DNA of 64,000 nucleotides from Bacterioplanes sanyensis (GTDB lineage Bacteria; Pseudomonadota; Gammaproteobacteria; Pseudomonadales; Oceanobacteraceae): the NCBI RefSeq assembly GCF_014652515.1, contig NZ_BMYY01000015.1, forward strand, positions 1-64,000, in the 5' to 3' direction. The notes beneath the pieces were generated by a model that saw only the letters and a list, made by a program, of their open reading frames with translations, made no database searches and was not told the origin of the DNA. Position 1 is the first letter of the stretch, and the number at the start of each line of letters is the position of its first letter. This document shows, in pieces, positions 17,859 through 27,079 of this stretch. Made by a program: the position numbers and the translations under genes.

Positions 17859-18533
17859 ATGCAAAACACCACAGCTCAAACCAACAGCAACCCCATCAAC
17901 GTCGCCGTGTTGGGCGCCAGTGGCTGGATTGGCAGTCATATTGTTAATGAGGCGCTGGCACGTGGCCACCAAGTAACGGCGATCGCGCGCCAGCCAGAAA
18001 ACATCAGCGCCGAGGGTGCCAGTGTGCGAGCCTTTGATTTGCTTGATGCTCAAGCTGACCTGGCTAGTGCAGTACAAGGAGCCGATGTGGTGATCGCCGC
18101 CATTGGTGGCCGCGCGGCAGGCAATCACGAGTTGGTGGCACATACCGCTCAGCGCTTGTTGGCCGAGCTGCCAAACACATCGGCATCCCGACTGTTGTGG
18201 GTTGGTGGAGCTGGCTCCCTTGAAATAGCGCCAGGCGTTACCTTAGTGAGCGTGCCTGACTTTCCAGCAGCCTATCGCGCGGAGGCATTGGCACAAGGTG
18301 AAGCGCTGGAGGTTTTTCGCAACAGCAGCAGTGCCATCAATTGGACCTTTGTTAGCCCAGCCGCAGAAATTTTCCCGGGTGAGCGGCAGGGCAGCTATCG
18401 CGTTGGCGGTGAGCAACTGCTCACTGACGACAACGGCAATAGCCGTATCAGCGTCAGCGATTACGCCAAGGCCATGGTGGATGAGCTGGAAGCAGCACAG
18501 CATCTGAATCAGCGCATTGGTGTGGCGTACTGA
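17859..18533 (+). CDS. NAD(P)-binding Rossmann protein (NmrA/YwnB-like)
   Basis: A 224-residue protein with a clear dinucleotide-binding motif VLGASGWIGSHIV (GxxGxxG at 19-25) and the ADVVIAAIGGR strand typical of the NAD(P)H-binding atypical SDR group (PF13460-like, often called NADH-flavin reductase). The C-terminal FVSPAAEIFPGERQGSYRVG segment is also characteristic. It probably acts in the cytosol as a redox sensor or reductase. It is divergent from a LysR gene that probably controls it. Confidence 0.85.
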   Translation: MQNTTAQTNSNPINVAVLGASGWIGSHIVNEALARGHQVTAIARQPENISAEGASVRAFDLLDAQADLASAVQGADVVIAAIGGRAAGNHELVAHTAQRLLAELPNTSASRLLWVGGAGSLEIAPGVTLVSVPDFPAAYRAEALAQGEALEVFRNSSSAINWTFVSPAAEIFPGERQGSYRVGGEQLLTDDNGNSRISVSDYAKAMVDELEAAQHLNQRIGVAY

Positions 18534-18543
18534 TTCTTAGGCT

Positions 18544-18624
18544 AAGGACTATGAGCTGACTGGTTTGGGTGGGCTGATATAAGAAGGATCGCTAATGGCG
18601 GTTTGCCACTGCAGCTGAGCATGG
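18544..18624 (+). repeat. Second intergenic repeat family, copy 2
   Basis: The counterpart of 4562-4627, sharing AAGGA-TATG, GGTTTGGG, AATGGCGG, TTGCCACTG and CTGAGC in the same order. It has an extra insertion of roughly 15 bases in the middle. It lies in the gap behind the oxidoreductase gene. Neither copy shows clear terminal inverted repeats. Confidence 0.45.
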
Positions 18625-18683
18625 CAGACTGGGTGCTCTAGCGCTAATGATGATTGCAAACCGCACGATAAAAGGAAGCCCGA

Positions 18684-20204
18684 ATGTCTGACGCCAGCTC
18701 ATTGCCCGCCAATAAAAAATACAATAAGAAAAAGGTTCGCATTGGTAACATTCTGTTTGGCGGTATTTTTTTCGTCTCCGGTTTATTTGCAGCCGCCATG
18801 ATTTTATTTGGCAATGAACAAGGAGAGTCACTGGCATTTCGACTGTTAATGGCGCTTGTTTTTGGTGGTGTTTTCGGTGGTGTTGGCGGCGCTATTATTT
18901 GGTTTTCACTAAAAAATGATGATTTAAAACAGGATCTAGAAAAAATACGCCGACATGGCATTCCCAGTCTTGAGAAAAGCCTGGATAAAATTTTAACGGT
19001 TGTGGCGGCGGTGGTTGCTGTACCTGGGTTCATCATCGCGATGCTGGGGCTGATTAACTGGGAAGGTTATGGCTTTAACAGTTTACTGTTTTTTCTATTT
19101 AGCGGCGTTCTGTATTTGCATGCGCGTAACATGCGGCGCGATTATGAAAAAATTGGTCCGACGGTTGTTTTTCCTGATCCAATCCCGGCCATCATTGGCC
19201 ATGAAGTGGGCGGCTTTTTCATGTTGGCGGCTAAGCCCCGCAATGATTTGACATTGAGGCTCAGCTGCCTTCACACCTACAGCAGTGGCTCTGGTGATAA
19301 TAGCTCTACAAGCACCCAGATAATTCATCAGCAAGAAACGGCGGCTTACTTGGAGCCGCAGGGCGACGGCGTGCAAAAAGTTAGCTTCCTGTTTCAGCTG
19401 CCGGAGGATAAGCCGGAGAGTGACAGCCCGGAATATCGCGGCACCATCAGCTGGGAGCTCAGTGCCACAGGCATGGTCACCAACGATACCAAAGTACCGG
19501 GCACTCAGATCTCTGAGCTGATCGAGCTCAAGCGCACCTGGAAGTTACCTGTACTGTCTCAGGCCTATGCCAGCGCTTTAGGTCTGACTGCTGAGGCCAG
19601 CCACGTGTCTATTCCACAGCAGCACCAGCAAAGCGTTGAGCGTCAATACCGCCGTGCCGCCGAAAACAGCGTTGAGCAGCAAATTGATATGCAAACCGAT
19701 GCGCAAGGAGCCACCGAGATCATCAGCGAAGCGGGGCGCAACTCGAGTATGTGGGGCACATTACTGGGCTTGGGGGCGATCTTTGGCTTGGTGGGCCTTG
19801 GCTTATTGCTGGTCATGCTGGAAGAAGGCGGTGCATTGTGGCTAATAGCGCCGGTCTTTACGTTGGTCGGCTGGGGCCTGTTTGCTTTGGGTGTATTTCT
19901 CGCGGGACGCAAGCTCGAAGCGCGTATTTATCAGGGCAATGTGCAGGTCATTCGCAGCGTATTTGGGCGCCAGCTGTATCAGCGCAGCGGCCAAATTACG
20001 TCGCCATCGCAGCTCAGTTTAAAAGAAACCATGAGCTCCACCTCGCAGGATCATGTGAAAACCGAATACATGGCGATTTATGCCGATATCGATGGCAAAA
20101 AGATTAAGTTGGCCGAGGGCATTGAAGGGCGCTTAGCCGGTGAAGTGATGATGGATAAAATCAAATCAGCATTGACTCAGGAGCTGGATGCTGAGTTGAG
20201 CTAA
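18684..20204 (+). CDS. Multi-pass membrane protein of unknown function
   Basis: A 506-residue protein with hydrophobic segments at about 22-42, 53-74, 104-128 and 132-146, then a long soluble part (about 160-350) that reads like a beta-sandwich, and two more hydrophobic segments at about 352-372 and 377-400. The last 100 residues are soluble. The overall plan resembles DUF3592-type membrane proteins but I am not certain of the family. A GGAAG site precedes the ATG. It is flanked by a repeat upstream and a terminator downstream, so it is probably transcribed alone. Confidence 0.75.
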   Translation: MSDASSLPANKKYNKKKVRIGNILFGGIFFVSGLFAAAMILFGNEQGESLAFRLLMALVFGGVFGGVGGAIIWFSLKNDDLKQDLEKIRRHGIPSLEKSLDKILTVVAAVVAVPGFIIAMLGLINWEGYGFNSLLFFLFSGVLYLHARNMRRDYEKIGPTVVFPDPIPAIIGHEVGGFFMLAAKPRNDLTLRLSCLHTYSSGSGDNSSTSTQIIHQQETAAYLEPQGDGVQKVSFLFQLPEDKPESDSPEYRGTISWELSATGMVTNDTKVPGTQISELIELKRTWKLPVLSQAYASALGLTAEASHVSIPQQHQQSVERQYRRAAENSVEQQIDMQTDAQGATEIISEAGRNSSMWGTLLGLGAIFGLVGLGLLLVMLEEGGALWLIAPVFTLVGWGLFALGVFLAGRKLEARIYQGNVQVIRSVFGRQLYQRSGQITSPSQLSLKETMSSTSQDHVKTEYMAIYADIDGKKIKLAEGIEGRLAGEVMMDKIKSALTQELDAELS

Positions 20205-20227
20205 TAGACTGATGCTCCTTAGCCAAC

Positions 20228-20247
20228 CCAGTGCCAGGCGGCACTGG
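20228..20247. terminator. Terminator hairpin between convergent genes
   Basis: A perfect 8-bp stem CCAGTGCC/GGCACTGG with loop AGGC sits between the membrane-protein gene and the converging VOC gene. Confidence 0.65.
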
Positions 20248-20283
20248 CTGCCTAGCATAATATCGAGCTATACAGCTAGCGAC

Positions 20284-20652
20284 TTAGTTAGGCGAATGTA
20301 ACCCTAGGCGATTACCTTCGCTATCTAGAAACAGTGCAAAGAAGCCGCTTTCGTCCGCATGGGGCGTTTTGCTTAATACAATCTTTCCGCCATTGGGCTC
20401 TACGCGTGATAATACCTGCTGCAAATCATCCCCTGCGTTGAGATACAGGGTCACACCAGAGCTAGAGGGCACACAGCCTTCGCCTTGCATGATAACGCCA
20501 ACCGTCGATTGCTCATCGTAAGGAAATAGCCCCAGCTTGATATCCTCCATCTCCATGACCTCGATGGATACGTCCAAGATGGCACTGTAAAACGCCACGG
20601 CGCGGGTTAAGTCGGTGGCCGGAATCTCAAATATGGCGGCAAGGTTGCTCAT
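20284..20652 (-). CDS. VOC-family protein
   Basis: A 122-residue vicinal oxygen chelate protein: IFEIPATDLTRAVAFYSAIL at the N-terminus and FFALFLDSEGNRLGLHS at the C-terminus are the standard strand-helix and metal-side motifs. It belongs to the glyoxalase/bleomycin-resistance-like group; its reaction is unknown. An AraC regulator gene lies 114 bp upstream on the same strand and may control it. Confidence 0.85.
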   Translation of the reverse strand: MSNLAAIFEIPATDLTRAVAFYSAILDVSIEVMEMEDIKLGLFPYDEQSTVGVIMQGEGCVPSSSGVTLYLNAGDDLQQVLSRVEPNGGKIVLSKTPHADESGFFALFLDSEGNRLGLHSPN

Positions 20653-20766
20653 GTTTTTACCCCTTTAGTTTGGATAGACGATTTCATCATCGAAACCAGC
20701 TAAACCTAGTACAAGCATCCAAGATGCCAATTGTAAAAAAACGACAATCATCAGCTGTGGATGCCG

Positions 20767-21579
20767 CTACTTGTAAAAAGCCGTTGAAAGCGCTGTGCTT
20801 TTATCGAGTAAAAACTTGCTAGGCGATACGCCAGTAAAGTGTTTGAAATCTTTGATAAAGTGCGATTGATCGTAGTAGCGGCTGTTATGCGCGATATCGG
20901 TCAGGTTGCCCTCTTGATTCAACAACAGCTTTAACGCCGTTTGCATGCGCACCAGTTTGCACAGTTGTTTCGGACTCATACCAACCTGCTGTAAGAACTT
21001 TCGCTCTAGCTGACGTTTTTGGCTAGCATCCTGGCTGGCAACGTCGTCAATCGACACTTGGCCATTGCTGTTCGAGATCAACTGCACGGTTTTTAGCACC
21101 AAGTCTTCAATCCGCTTCTCGTCCGTCAGCCTCTCTAGCAAAAATGCCTCAACCGCCTTGATTCGATCCCGTGTGGTAGGCGCATCGATAATGGCTTGCT
21201 CAAGGCGCGAGGCATCTGTCTGGCCGAAGACCTCAGCAAGCGGGGTTTCTTTGTTTCTAAGATCTTTTAGCGGCACATCGGCAAACAATGCAAAACCGAA
21301 AGGCGAAAAGCTTGCTGCAAAGCTATTTACATACCCAGTAGGCTGAACGTAGAAAGGCTGGTTGGTCTGGCCCAGTACCATAGCACGGGGCTGCAATACG
21401 AACTCAGTGTCTGAAACAAAGCGACGAATATCATCACCAAGAATAAACGCCAGTTCAATTCCGCCATCGGGCACAATGGTTTGCCTCTCGGAGCTGTGCT
21501 CTGGCGGGACTTCGAGTGTCCAGTAGAAGTTAACAAAGGGGGCTAAGTCTTCACTGGGGTCGAAGGTGTTGTAGTCCAT
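20767..21579 (-). CDS. AraC-family transcriptional regulator
   Basis: A 270-residue regulator. The N-terminal domain (PFVNFYWTLEVPPEH, then IVPDGGIELAFILGDDIRRF) is the type seen in many AraC proteins next to VOC genes. The C-terminal helix-turn-helix pair is clear, ending with YDQSHFIKDFKHFTGVSPS. It is followed by the VOC gene at 20284 in the same direction, a pairing that suggests a small regulon. Confidence 0.87.
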   Translation of the reverse strand: MDYNTFDPSEDLAPFVNFYWTLEVPPEHSSERQTIVPDGGIELAFILGDDIRRFVSDTEFVLQPRAMVLGQTNQPFYVQPTGYVNSFAASFSPFGFALFADVPLKDLRNKETPLAEVFGQTDASRLEQAIIDAPTTRDRIKAVEAFLLERLTDEKRIEDLVLKTVQLISNSNGQVSIDDVASQDASQKRQLERKFLQQVGMSPKQLCKLVRMQTALKLLLNQEGNLTDIAHNSRYYDQSHFIKDFKHFTGVSPSKFLLDKSTALSTAFYK

Positions 21580-21695
21580 GTTTATTCCTGTAGGCCCGAG
21601 AAGCTACGTGGGGAAAAGCTACCACAGAGTCTGCATTCAACCCAAAAATAGTGTTAAATGGCTGATCATCCAGCCCGGCTTGCAAAGGAAGATAA

Positions 21696-21785
21696 GGGCA
21701 CCTCTAAATAATTCGGTGCTCGTTCTGGATCGCCAGAGGGCTCTAGATCACGAAGCCGGTTATCCGCGTTAGTTGGCTACAGCAA
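21696..21785 (-). repeat. MITE-like repeat, copy D (right half only)
   Basis: The terminus GGGCACCTCTAAATAATTC at 21696 and the adjoining block (TTCTGGATCGCCAGAGGG, GATCACGAAGCCGGTT, GGCTACAGCAA) match the right end of copy C in the same orientation. The match stops at about 21785, and the left half is absent. The stop codon of the HAD gene (21777-21779) lies inside this remnant. Confidence 0.8.
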
Positions 21786-22460
21786 CCTAAGAAGTTCAGA
21801 AAGATGCTGGATGGTATTGGCCGCTGGTACCAGCTCACTCGCGTGATGATAGCCCTGTAACCAGGTGGCCTGCATACCCGCCGACAGCGCACCTTCAACA
21901 TCATTTATCGGATGATCGCCGACATACATACACTGTAATGGCTGAAAGCCGGCGTCTAAGATGGTTTCTATGAAGATGCTGGCGTCAGGCTTAGCCACAC
22001 CAAAGTCACCAGAGCTGACCAGCTTGCGAATCAAGGGGCGAAACGAGGTATTTTCCAAGGTTGCCTGGCGCGAAAATTGAGCGCCATTAGAGATAATGCC
22101 AAGATAATAACCATCGGTATGCAGTTGTTGCAATAAGCGTTTGGCACCGTCCATTTCCACGGTATTTTTAGGAAATTCTACTTGCCAAAACCTAGTGAGC
22201 TCATCAGCACCAGGGTTGTCGGGCCAGTCAAGCTGCTTAGCTAGCTCGCCGCCGATTGCTTCGTACACTTTTTTATAAGGCGAACCCAGCGCTAAATAGC
22301 CACCGTTATCTGTTTGCTTAATAAGATCAGCGATGCGCTCAACATCGGCCTTCACCAAGCGCGACTGGTAAACATCAACAAAAGCCACGGCAAAGCGCTC
22401 AATACTGGCCGAGCGATCCACCAAGGTGTTATCCAAATCAAAAAAGATGGCTTTAATCAT
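21777..22460 (-). CDS. HAD-superfamily hydrolase (subfamily IA)
   Basis: A 227-residue phosphatase-type protein. Motif I is FFDLDNTLVDR with the nucleophile Asp (residues 6-16), motif II is IISNGAQ, and the later FGVAKPD and VGDHPINDVEGA segments are motifs III and IV. Substrate is unknown; YjjG-type nucleotidases and phosphoglycolate phosphatases are similar. The ATG at 22460 is chosen for its GAGGGAG site; it overlaps the upstream nuclease gene by 8 bp. The last codons and stop come from a MITE remnant, so the natural C-terminus may have been altered. A decayed copy lies at 15851-16064. Confidence 0.88.
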   Translation of the reverse strand: MIKAIFFDLDNTLVDRSASIERFAVAFVDVYQSRLVKADVERIADLIKQTDNGGYLALGSPYKKVYEAIGGELAKQLDWPDNPGADELTRFWQVEFPKNTVEMDGAKRLLQQLHTDGYYLGIISNGAQFSRQATLENTSFRPLIRKLVSSGDFGVAKPDASIFIETILDAGFQPLQCMYVGDHPINDVEGALSAGMQATWLQGYHHASELVPAANTIQHLSELLRLL

Positions 22461-23205
22461 TACTCCCTCGATACAGGCCATTTAACACATTTGCCAATCG
22501 CTGCGCTGCCAAGCTGGCTTGTTGATTCCAGATGGTGACATGCTGCTGGTGCAGTTCACTGCCGGCGGTAATGTTTTTATGGGGCTGGCGATAAATCTGG
22601 CGGGTAATTTGTAGCGACTCGCTGGCCCAGTTGTATACGGGCAGTGATGTTGATCGTGACGTTAAGCGCACCGGCGCCAGCGTTTGTGGCTGATACTGCA
22701 GTAAGCGTCCATCCCAGTACTGGTGTAAATTGGTCCGCTCACCGTCAAACTGCAGACGCAAGCGGTTGCCACCCAAATCATCGCTGTAGCTCACATGCAT
22801 CGGCTGATGCACATCGCCGATAAAATGCCCAACAAAGGCCAGTGCTTGCCAGTTTTGTGGCTGCTGTTTTAATAATTGCCATTGTTGTAGTAGCGCCTCG
22901 GTCACGCAGCCTTGGCGACCACAGTCACCGGCACTAACGCGCTCAGCCTTGCGACTGACGTTAATATAGTGCCAGGTTTTGGTGTGCTTGAACTCACTTT
23001 TTTTGCGTATTTGATCTGGCCAAGCGCATAAATCGGCAAAGTTTTTTACACCCCCTTGGCGGGCGATGGTATTCAACTGCTGCGCCACTTCAGCCGGCAG
23101 CGCTTGCTGTGCGGTACGGCAAATCAAGCGATGCCCATAGCCACTAAACGACCAAGCTTGACTGCTCACTACCGTCAAAGCCAACAATAAAAATAGTGTT
23201 TTCAT
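22453..23205 (-). CDS. Secreted S1/P1-type nuclease
   Basis: A 250-residue exported zinc-dependent single-strand nuclease of the S1/P1 family. The signal peptide (about 1-17) ends before Trp18, the expected mature N-terminal residue that ligands zinc in this family. Further conserved parts are GHRLICRTA (His25), KTWHYINV and GHFIGDVHQPMHVSYSDDLGGN with the His/Asp zinc ligands. It acts in the periplasm or outside on RNA and single-stranded DNA. The start overlaps the DUF3080 stop by 4 bp (ATGA), so it is translated as part of that operon. Confidence 0.92.
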   Translation of the reverse strand: MKTLFLLLALTVVSSQAWSFSGYGHRLICRTAQQALPAEVAQQLNTIARQGGVKNFADLCAWPDQIRKKSEFKHTKTWHYINVSRKAERVSAGDCGRQGCVTEALLQQWQLLKQQPQNWQALAFVGHFIGDVHQPMHVSYSDDLGGNRLRLQFDGERTNLHQYWDGRLLQYQPQTLAPVRLTSRSTSLPVYNWASESLQITRQIYRQPHKNITAGSELHQQHVTIWNQQASLAAQRLANVLNGLYRGSND

Positions 23206-24287
23206 TCATTGCTTCCTGTTGGAATAAAACCGCATTCGGTCAGTGTTTTGCGCCAAGCTTGAACATGCCGTTGGCTCGCCCTTGTAAAGGTTTGCTGGCG
23301 TTGTTCGAGCTCCATCAACCACTGTTTATACGCTGCTGGCACAACACCAGCTTGCAGCTCAGATTGGTTAAGTAGCGCTTGCATATCTCGTAGCTGAGCC
23401 AGCAGCTGCTTGCCCAAGCGATCGCTGCGACTCATATACGGCTGTACCTGTGCTAAGTAGAATTTTTGAAAAACGTTAAACAGTATTTTGGCGTTATTCG
23501 TTTGCTGGCCAGTGATGCACAAAGGTTTGTCAGCAAAGCGCTGCTCCAGCACATCGGCCACACGGTTTAATACATCGGTTTGCAGCGCTTGGGCATGCAG
23601 CCATTTGCCCAAGGTTTCGCCTAATAACAGTTGTTGCTGATGAAACTCCATATCACTGCTTTGATAGGCGTAATCCTGCTGTTGCCAACGCTGGCCTTGG
23701 GCGATGGCGTAATCCAATGCCTGCACACTCAGCGATAGGTGCGCGGGCTCTGCGTCTGTCATTTCCAGCGCGGGTGCTGCCGGGCTGATAAAAGTTTGCC
23801 ATTCTTTGGCGGTCAGCCAGGCATTCCACCAAGAGCGCATACGTTGCTGCTGTTTTAGTTGATTGGCGGCGGCCAATTTGGCGGTTAACTCGGGGCGCTT
23901 GCTACCCAACTGCTCGATGCACTTGGGTGCCAGCAATAAAAAATCGCGTTCCATATGCAGCCGCTGACTGGGCTGGGCAACCTTGCCTAGGGTGGAGTTT
24001 TTTTGGCCGATGGCATAGCCCAGCTCACATTCATTCAGGCGTAAAAATTCTAATAAGCCGACATCGGCCTGGGCCAGTGGCAGTTCAATCTGACGCGTGG
24101 GCAGCGCCGGCAGTTGCACGCTGGCAGGCTCAGCAAGTGGCTGCTCTACCACGCGAGCAACGCGCTCGGCATAATCTTCCAGCCGCTGCGCTGGGCCATT
24201 GGAACAGCCCAACAACAGCAGGCTAAAACAGGCTATGTAACCACTGCGGACGCGGCGCAAAGGCTTGCTGTAAAGCCACCACTTCAT
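23202..24287 (-). CDS. DUF3080 lipoprotein
   Basis: A 361-residue lipoprotein with lipobox LLLGC (Cys28) followed by RLEDYAERVARV, which fits the DUF3080 family of gammaproteobacterial lipoproteins. The rest is helical with a LRLNECELGYAIGQKNS segment I associate with that family. Function is unknown. The first ATG (24287) overlaps the upstream TetR gene by 65 bp; an in-frame TTG at 24260 is the other possibility. Overlap on both sides shows it belongs to the TetR / DUF3080 / nuclease / HAD operon. Confidence 0.82.
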   Translation of the reverse strand: MKWWLYSKPLRRVRSGYIACFSLLLLGCSNGPAQRLEDYAERVARVVEQPLAEPASVQLPALPTRQIELPLAQADVGLLEFLRLNECELGYAIGQKNSTLGKVAQPSQRLHMERDFLLLAPKCIEQLGSKRPELTAKLAAANQLKQQQRMRSWWNAWLTAKEWQTFISPAAPALEMTDAEPAHLSLSVQALDYAIAQGQRWQQQDYAYQSSDMEFHQQQLLLGETLGKWLHAQALQTDVLNRVADVLEQRFADKPLCITGQQTNNAKILFNVFQKFYLAQVQPYMSRSDRLGKQLLAQLRDMQALLNQSELQAGVVPAAYKQWLMELEQRQQTFTRASQRHVQAWRKTLTECGFIPTGSNE

Positions 24288-24885
24288 CTCGAAATGCCTC
24301 GGTTAAAAATGGCCGTTCCAGGGCAAATACCTGATACACCCCTCCCTGCAGCTGCAACATGTTCTCCGGCTGTCCGCCTTGGGCCAGCAAATGGGTGCGT
24401 AAAAATGAAATCCAGGAGGTCACTACAATCCAGGTATTGAGCGCTAAGCTGTTTAAGTCGTCATCATTGAGGGCAATAATGCCCGCCGTGCGCAGCCCCC
24501 GATAAATTGCCACCACGCGCTGCAAGCACTGACGAAAAAACGCTTGGTAGTGGCTTTTTAATTGGTCATCCGCGGCCAGCAAATGTTCCATATCGCGATG
24601 AATAAAGCGGTAATCCCACAGGCCAGACAAAATCCCCTGCAAGTAGGTGATTTTGTCCGTCACCGTCAATGCCCGCTCCTCGGGCACTTCTAGCACCGTC
24701 AACACTCGCTGCTGGTAGCTCATGGCCAGCTCAAAGATGATGGCCTGCTTGTTTTTGAAGTGGTAATACAGGTTGCCGGGCGAAATTTCCAAGTGCGCGG
24801 CGATGTGATTGGTGCTGACGTTGCGCTCGCCCTGCTCGTTAAACAACGCCAGGCTGGCGTCTAAGATGCGTTGTCGGGTGGTCAT
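24223..24885 (-). CDS. TetR-family regulator
   Basis: A 220-residue regulator with a strong N-terminal helix-turn-helix (RQRILDASLALFNEQGE, then HIAAHLEISPGNLYYHFKNK) and a helical ligand domain. The ATG at 24885 is preferred: it is preceded by AAGAAGGG and puts the DNA-binding domain at the usual position. A longer frame reaches 24966. It is divergent from the aldehyde dehydrogenase operon starting at 25067, so it probably represses that operon, and it heads a coupled four-gene minus-strand operon. Confidence 0.88.
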   Translation of the reverse strand: MTTRQRILDASLALFNEQGERNVSTNHIAAHLEISPGNLYYHFKNKQAIIFELAMSYQQRVLTVLEVPEERALTVTDKITYLQGILSGLWDYRFIHRDMEHLLAADDQLKSHYQAFFRQCLQRVVAIYRGLRTAGIIALNDDDLNSLALNTWIVVTSWISFLRTHLLAQGGQPENMLQLQGGVYQVFALERPFLTEAFRDEVVALQQAFAPRPQWLHSLF

Positions 24886-25066
24886 ATTGCCCTTCTTGTC
24901 ATTTGTGACACGGCGCTGGCCGTATCGGCCCTGTTGCCGGGAACCTTGACGCTTTAGAGTAATCACTCTAATAATGGCATAAACGCAGCGTCGTGGGGTG
25001 GAAGCCTAATGGCGTCACCCAAGTTGATCAACTCACTACGCAGACCACCGTCAAGGAGCACAGCTT

Positions 25067-26509
25067 ATGGTCGCCACTGTCGCAGAATTTCGCTCAGATA
25101 ACGCCGAGTTAGCGCGAATGAAGGAGCTGTTTCAGGCTCAGCGCCAAGCCTATCGCCAGCGGCCAATGCCGTCACTGGCAGAGCGCCTGGCCGATTTGGG
25201 CAAATTGAAAGACGCTGTGCTCAAACATCAGGATGCCTTGGCCAGTGCGGTCAACCAGGATTTTTCATGCCGCTCGGTGGATGAAACCCGCATTGCCGAA
25301 ATCATGACCACGGTCGAAGGCATTAACTACACCAGCAAGCGTTTGCGCCGCTGGATGAAACCTTCGCGCCGTCACGTCAGCATGCTGTTTATGCCCTCTA
25401 GCAACCAGGTTATGTATCAGCCGCTCGGCGTGGTGGGCATTATGGTGCCGTGGAATTATCCCATTCAACTGGCGTTATTGCCGTTGATGACCGCCCTCGC
25501 CGCTGGCAACCGCGCGATGATAAAAATGTCGGAATTCACCCCGGCCACCAATCAAGCATTAAAAACCCTGCTGGCAGAGATTTTTGACGACAAGCAAGTG
25601 GCCGTCATTGAAGGCGAGGTGGACGTTTCCAGCGCCTTTGCTGAGCAGCCTTGGGATCACTTAATTTTTACCGGCTCCACCGCCGTGGGCCGCATCGTCA
25701 TGGGGGCGGCGGCGAAAAACTTAACGCCTGTAACGCTGGAGCTGGGCGGCAAATCACCCGCCATTATTGCGCCCGGGGCCGATATGCACGCTGCGGTAGA
25801 GCGCATTTGCTTTGGTAAATCGTTAAATGCCGGCCAAACCTGCATCGCGCCCGACTACGTGCTGGTAGAAGAAGGCCGTCAGCAGGAATTTATCGATACC
25901 TACCAAGCCGTCTTTGCCCGCATGTACCCCAAGGTAAAAGACAACAGCGACTACACCGCCATTATTAATGAGCGCCAGCACGAGCGCTTGCACAGTTGGG
26001 TGAGCGAAGCGGCTGAGCAAGGCGCCAAGGTCACGGTGGTGAATCCGGCCAATGAAGATTTTAGTGGCACGCGCAAAATGCCGCTGCACATTGTTGAAAA
26101 GGCCAGCGATGATATGAAAATCATGCAGGAAGAATTGTTCGGCCCAGTATTGCCCGTGGTGCCATATCAACACCTGCAACAAGCCATTGACTACATCAAC
26201 GACCGTGATCGCCCGCTGGCGCTGTATTTATTCAGCTACGACAAAACCATTCAACAACAAGTGTTGGAGCAAACCCACGCGGGCGGCGTGACGATTAACG
26301 ACACCCTAATGCACATCGCTCAGGACGATATGCCCTTCGGCGGCATTGGCCCCTCGGGCATGGGCCACTATCACGGCAAAGAAGGTTTTTTGAGTTTATC
26401 CAAAGCCAAAGCCGTGCATAAAAAAGGTAAGTTCAATAGCGGTCAGTTTATTTATCCGCCTTATGGCGGGGCACTGCAAAAATTGATTCAAAAATTATTT
26501 ATTCGCTAG
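25067..26509 (+). CDS. Coniferyl-type aldehyde dehydrogenase
   Basis: A 480-residue NAD(P)-dependent aldehyde dehydrogenase of the class-3/coniferyl aldehyde dehydrogenase group. Catalytic residues are visible: Asn130 in VPWNYP, Glu225 in TLELGGKSP and Cys259 in NAGQTCIAPDYV. The C-terminal hydrophobic tail of eukaryotic class-3 forms is replaced by a basic/aromatic end. It oxidises aldehydes to acids, perhaps the product of the GMC oxidoreductase encoded two genes later. First gene of a three-gene operon. Confidence 0.9.
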   Translation: MVATVAEFRSDNAELARMKELFQAQRQAYRQRPMPSLAERLADLGKLKDAVLKHQDALASAVNQDFSCRSVDETRIAEIMTTVEGINYTSKRLRRWMKPSRRHVSMLFMPSSNQVMYQPLGVVGIMVPWNYPIQLALLPLMTALAAGNRAMIKMSEFTPATNQALKTLLAEIFDDKQVAVIEGEVDVSSAFAEQPWDHLIFTGSTAVGRIVMGAAAKNLTPVTLELGGKSPAIIAPGADMHAAVERICFGKSLNAGQTCIAPDYVLVEEGRQQEFIDTYQAVFARMYPKVKDNSDYTAIINERQHERLHSWVSEAAEQGAKVTVVNPANEDFSGTRKMPLHIVEKASDDMKIMQEELFGPVLPVVPYQHLQQAIDYINDRDRPLALYLFSYDKTIQQQVLEQTHAGGVTINDTLMHIAQDDMPFGGIGPSGMGHYHGKEGFLSLSKAKAVHKKGKFNSGQFIYPPYGGALQKLIQKLFIR

Positions 26510-26518
26510 GGGCCGTGT

Positions 26519-27052
26519 ATGCTGACAACCAGCCGCCGTGGTTTTATGCAACTCAGTGGCGGCGCCGCCGCTGCCTTAACCTTGGGCTCTTCCCTGGCGT
26601 TGATGTCAGGTTGCAGCCGTGAACCCGCTGACGGGCTCAAGTTTTTAAGCACCGACGATGCCGATTTTCTTGCCACCTTGGCGCCTGTGATTATGGCCGG
26701 TAGTTACCCCGGCCAACTGGGCCCAGAGCAAGCCCGAACACGCCAAGTAGCCGCGCTGGACAGATTAATTGGCACCCTGCAAGAACATGCGCAAAGCCAG
26801 CTAAAACAGCTGTTGTTGGTGATGTCCTCCGCGCCGCTTCGGGCCGCTATGGGCGCGCCCTTTGCTAACTGGCGTGAAGCGTCACCCGAGCAGGTCGAAG
26901 CCTTCCTGCTCAGCTGGCGTGACAGCAGCCTGCAATTAAAACGCATGGGCTACGCCTCATTATGCAAACTGCAAACCATGTGCTGGTACGCCATGCCAGA
27001 AAACTACATTGCCACCGGCTACCCGGGACCACCGCAAAAAATCCCAGCCTGA
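26519..27052 (+). CDS. Tat-exported small subunit-like protein
   Basis: A 177-residue protein with a twin-arginine signal (SRRGFMQ at residues 5-11, then a hydrophobic stretch ending in MSGC, suggesting also lipidation). It resembles the small subunits (gluconate 2-dehydrogenase subunit 3-like) that accompany GMC dehydrogenases. It starts 9 bp after the aldehyde dehydrogenase stop and 27 bp before the GMC gene. The likely role is a membrane-anchoring or maturation partner of the GMC enzyme, exported as a folded complex. This role is inferred from context. Confidence 0.75.
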   Translation: MLTTSRRGFMQLSGGAAAALTLGSSLALMSGCSREPADGLKFLSTDDADFLATLAPVIMAGSYPGQLGPEQARTRQVAALDRLIGTLQEHAQSQLKQLLLVMSSAPLRAAMGAPFANWREASPEQVEAFLLSWRDSSLQLKRMGYASLCKLQTMCWYAMPENYIATGYPGPPQKIPA

Positions 27053-27079
27053 CTATAACAACGAATTAGCTGAGCAGTT

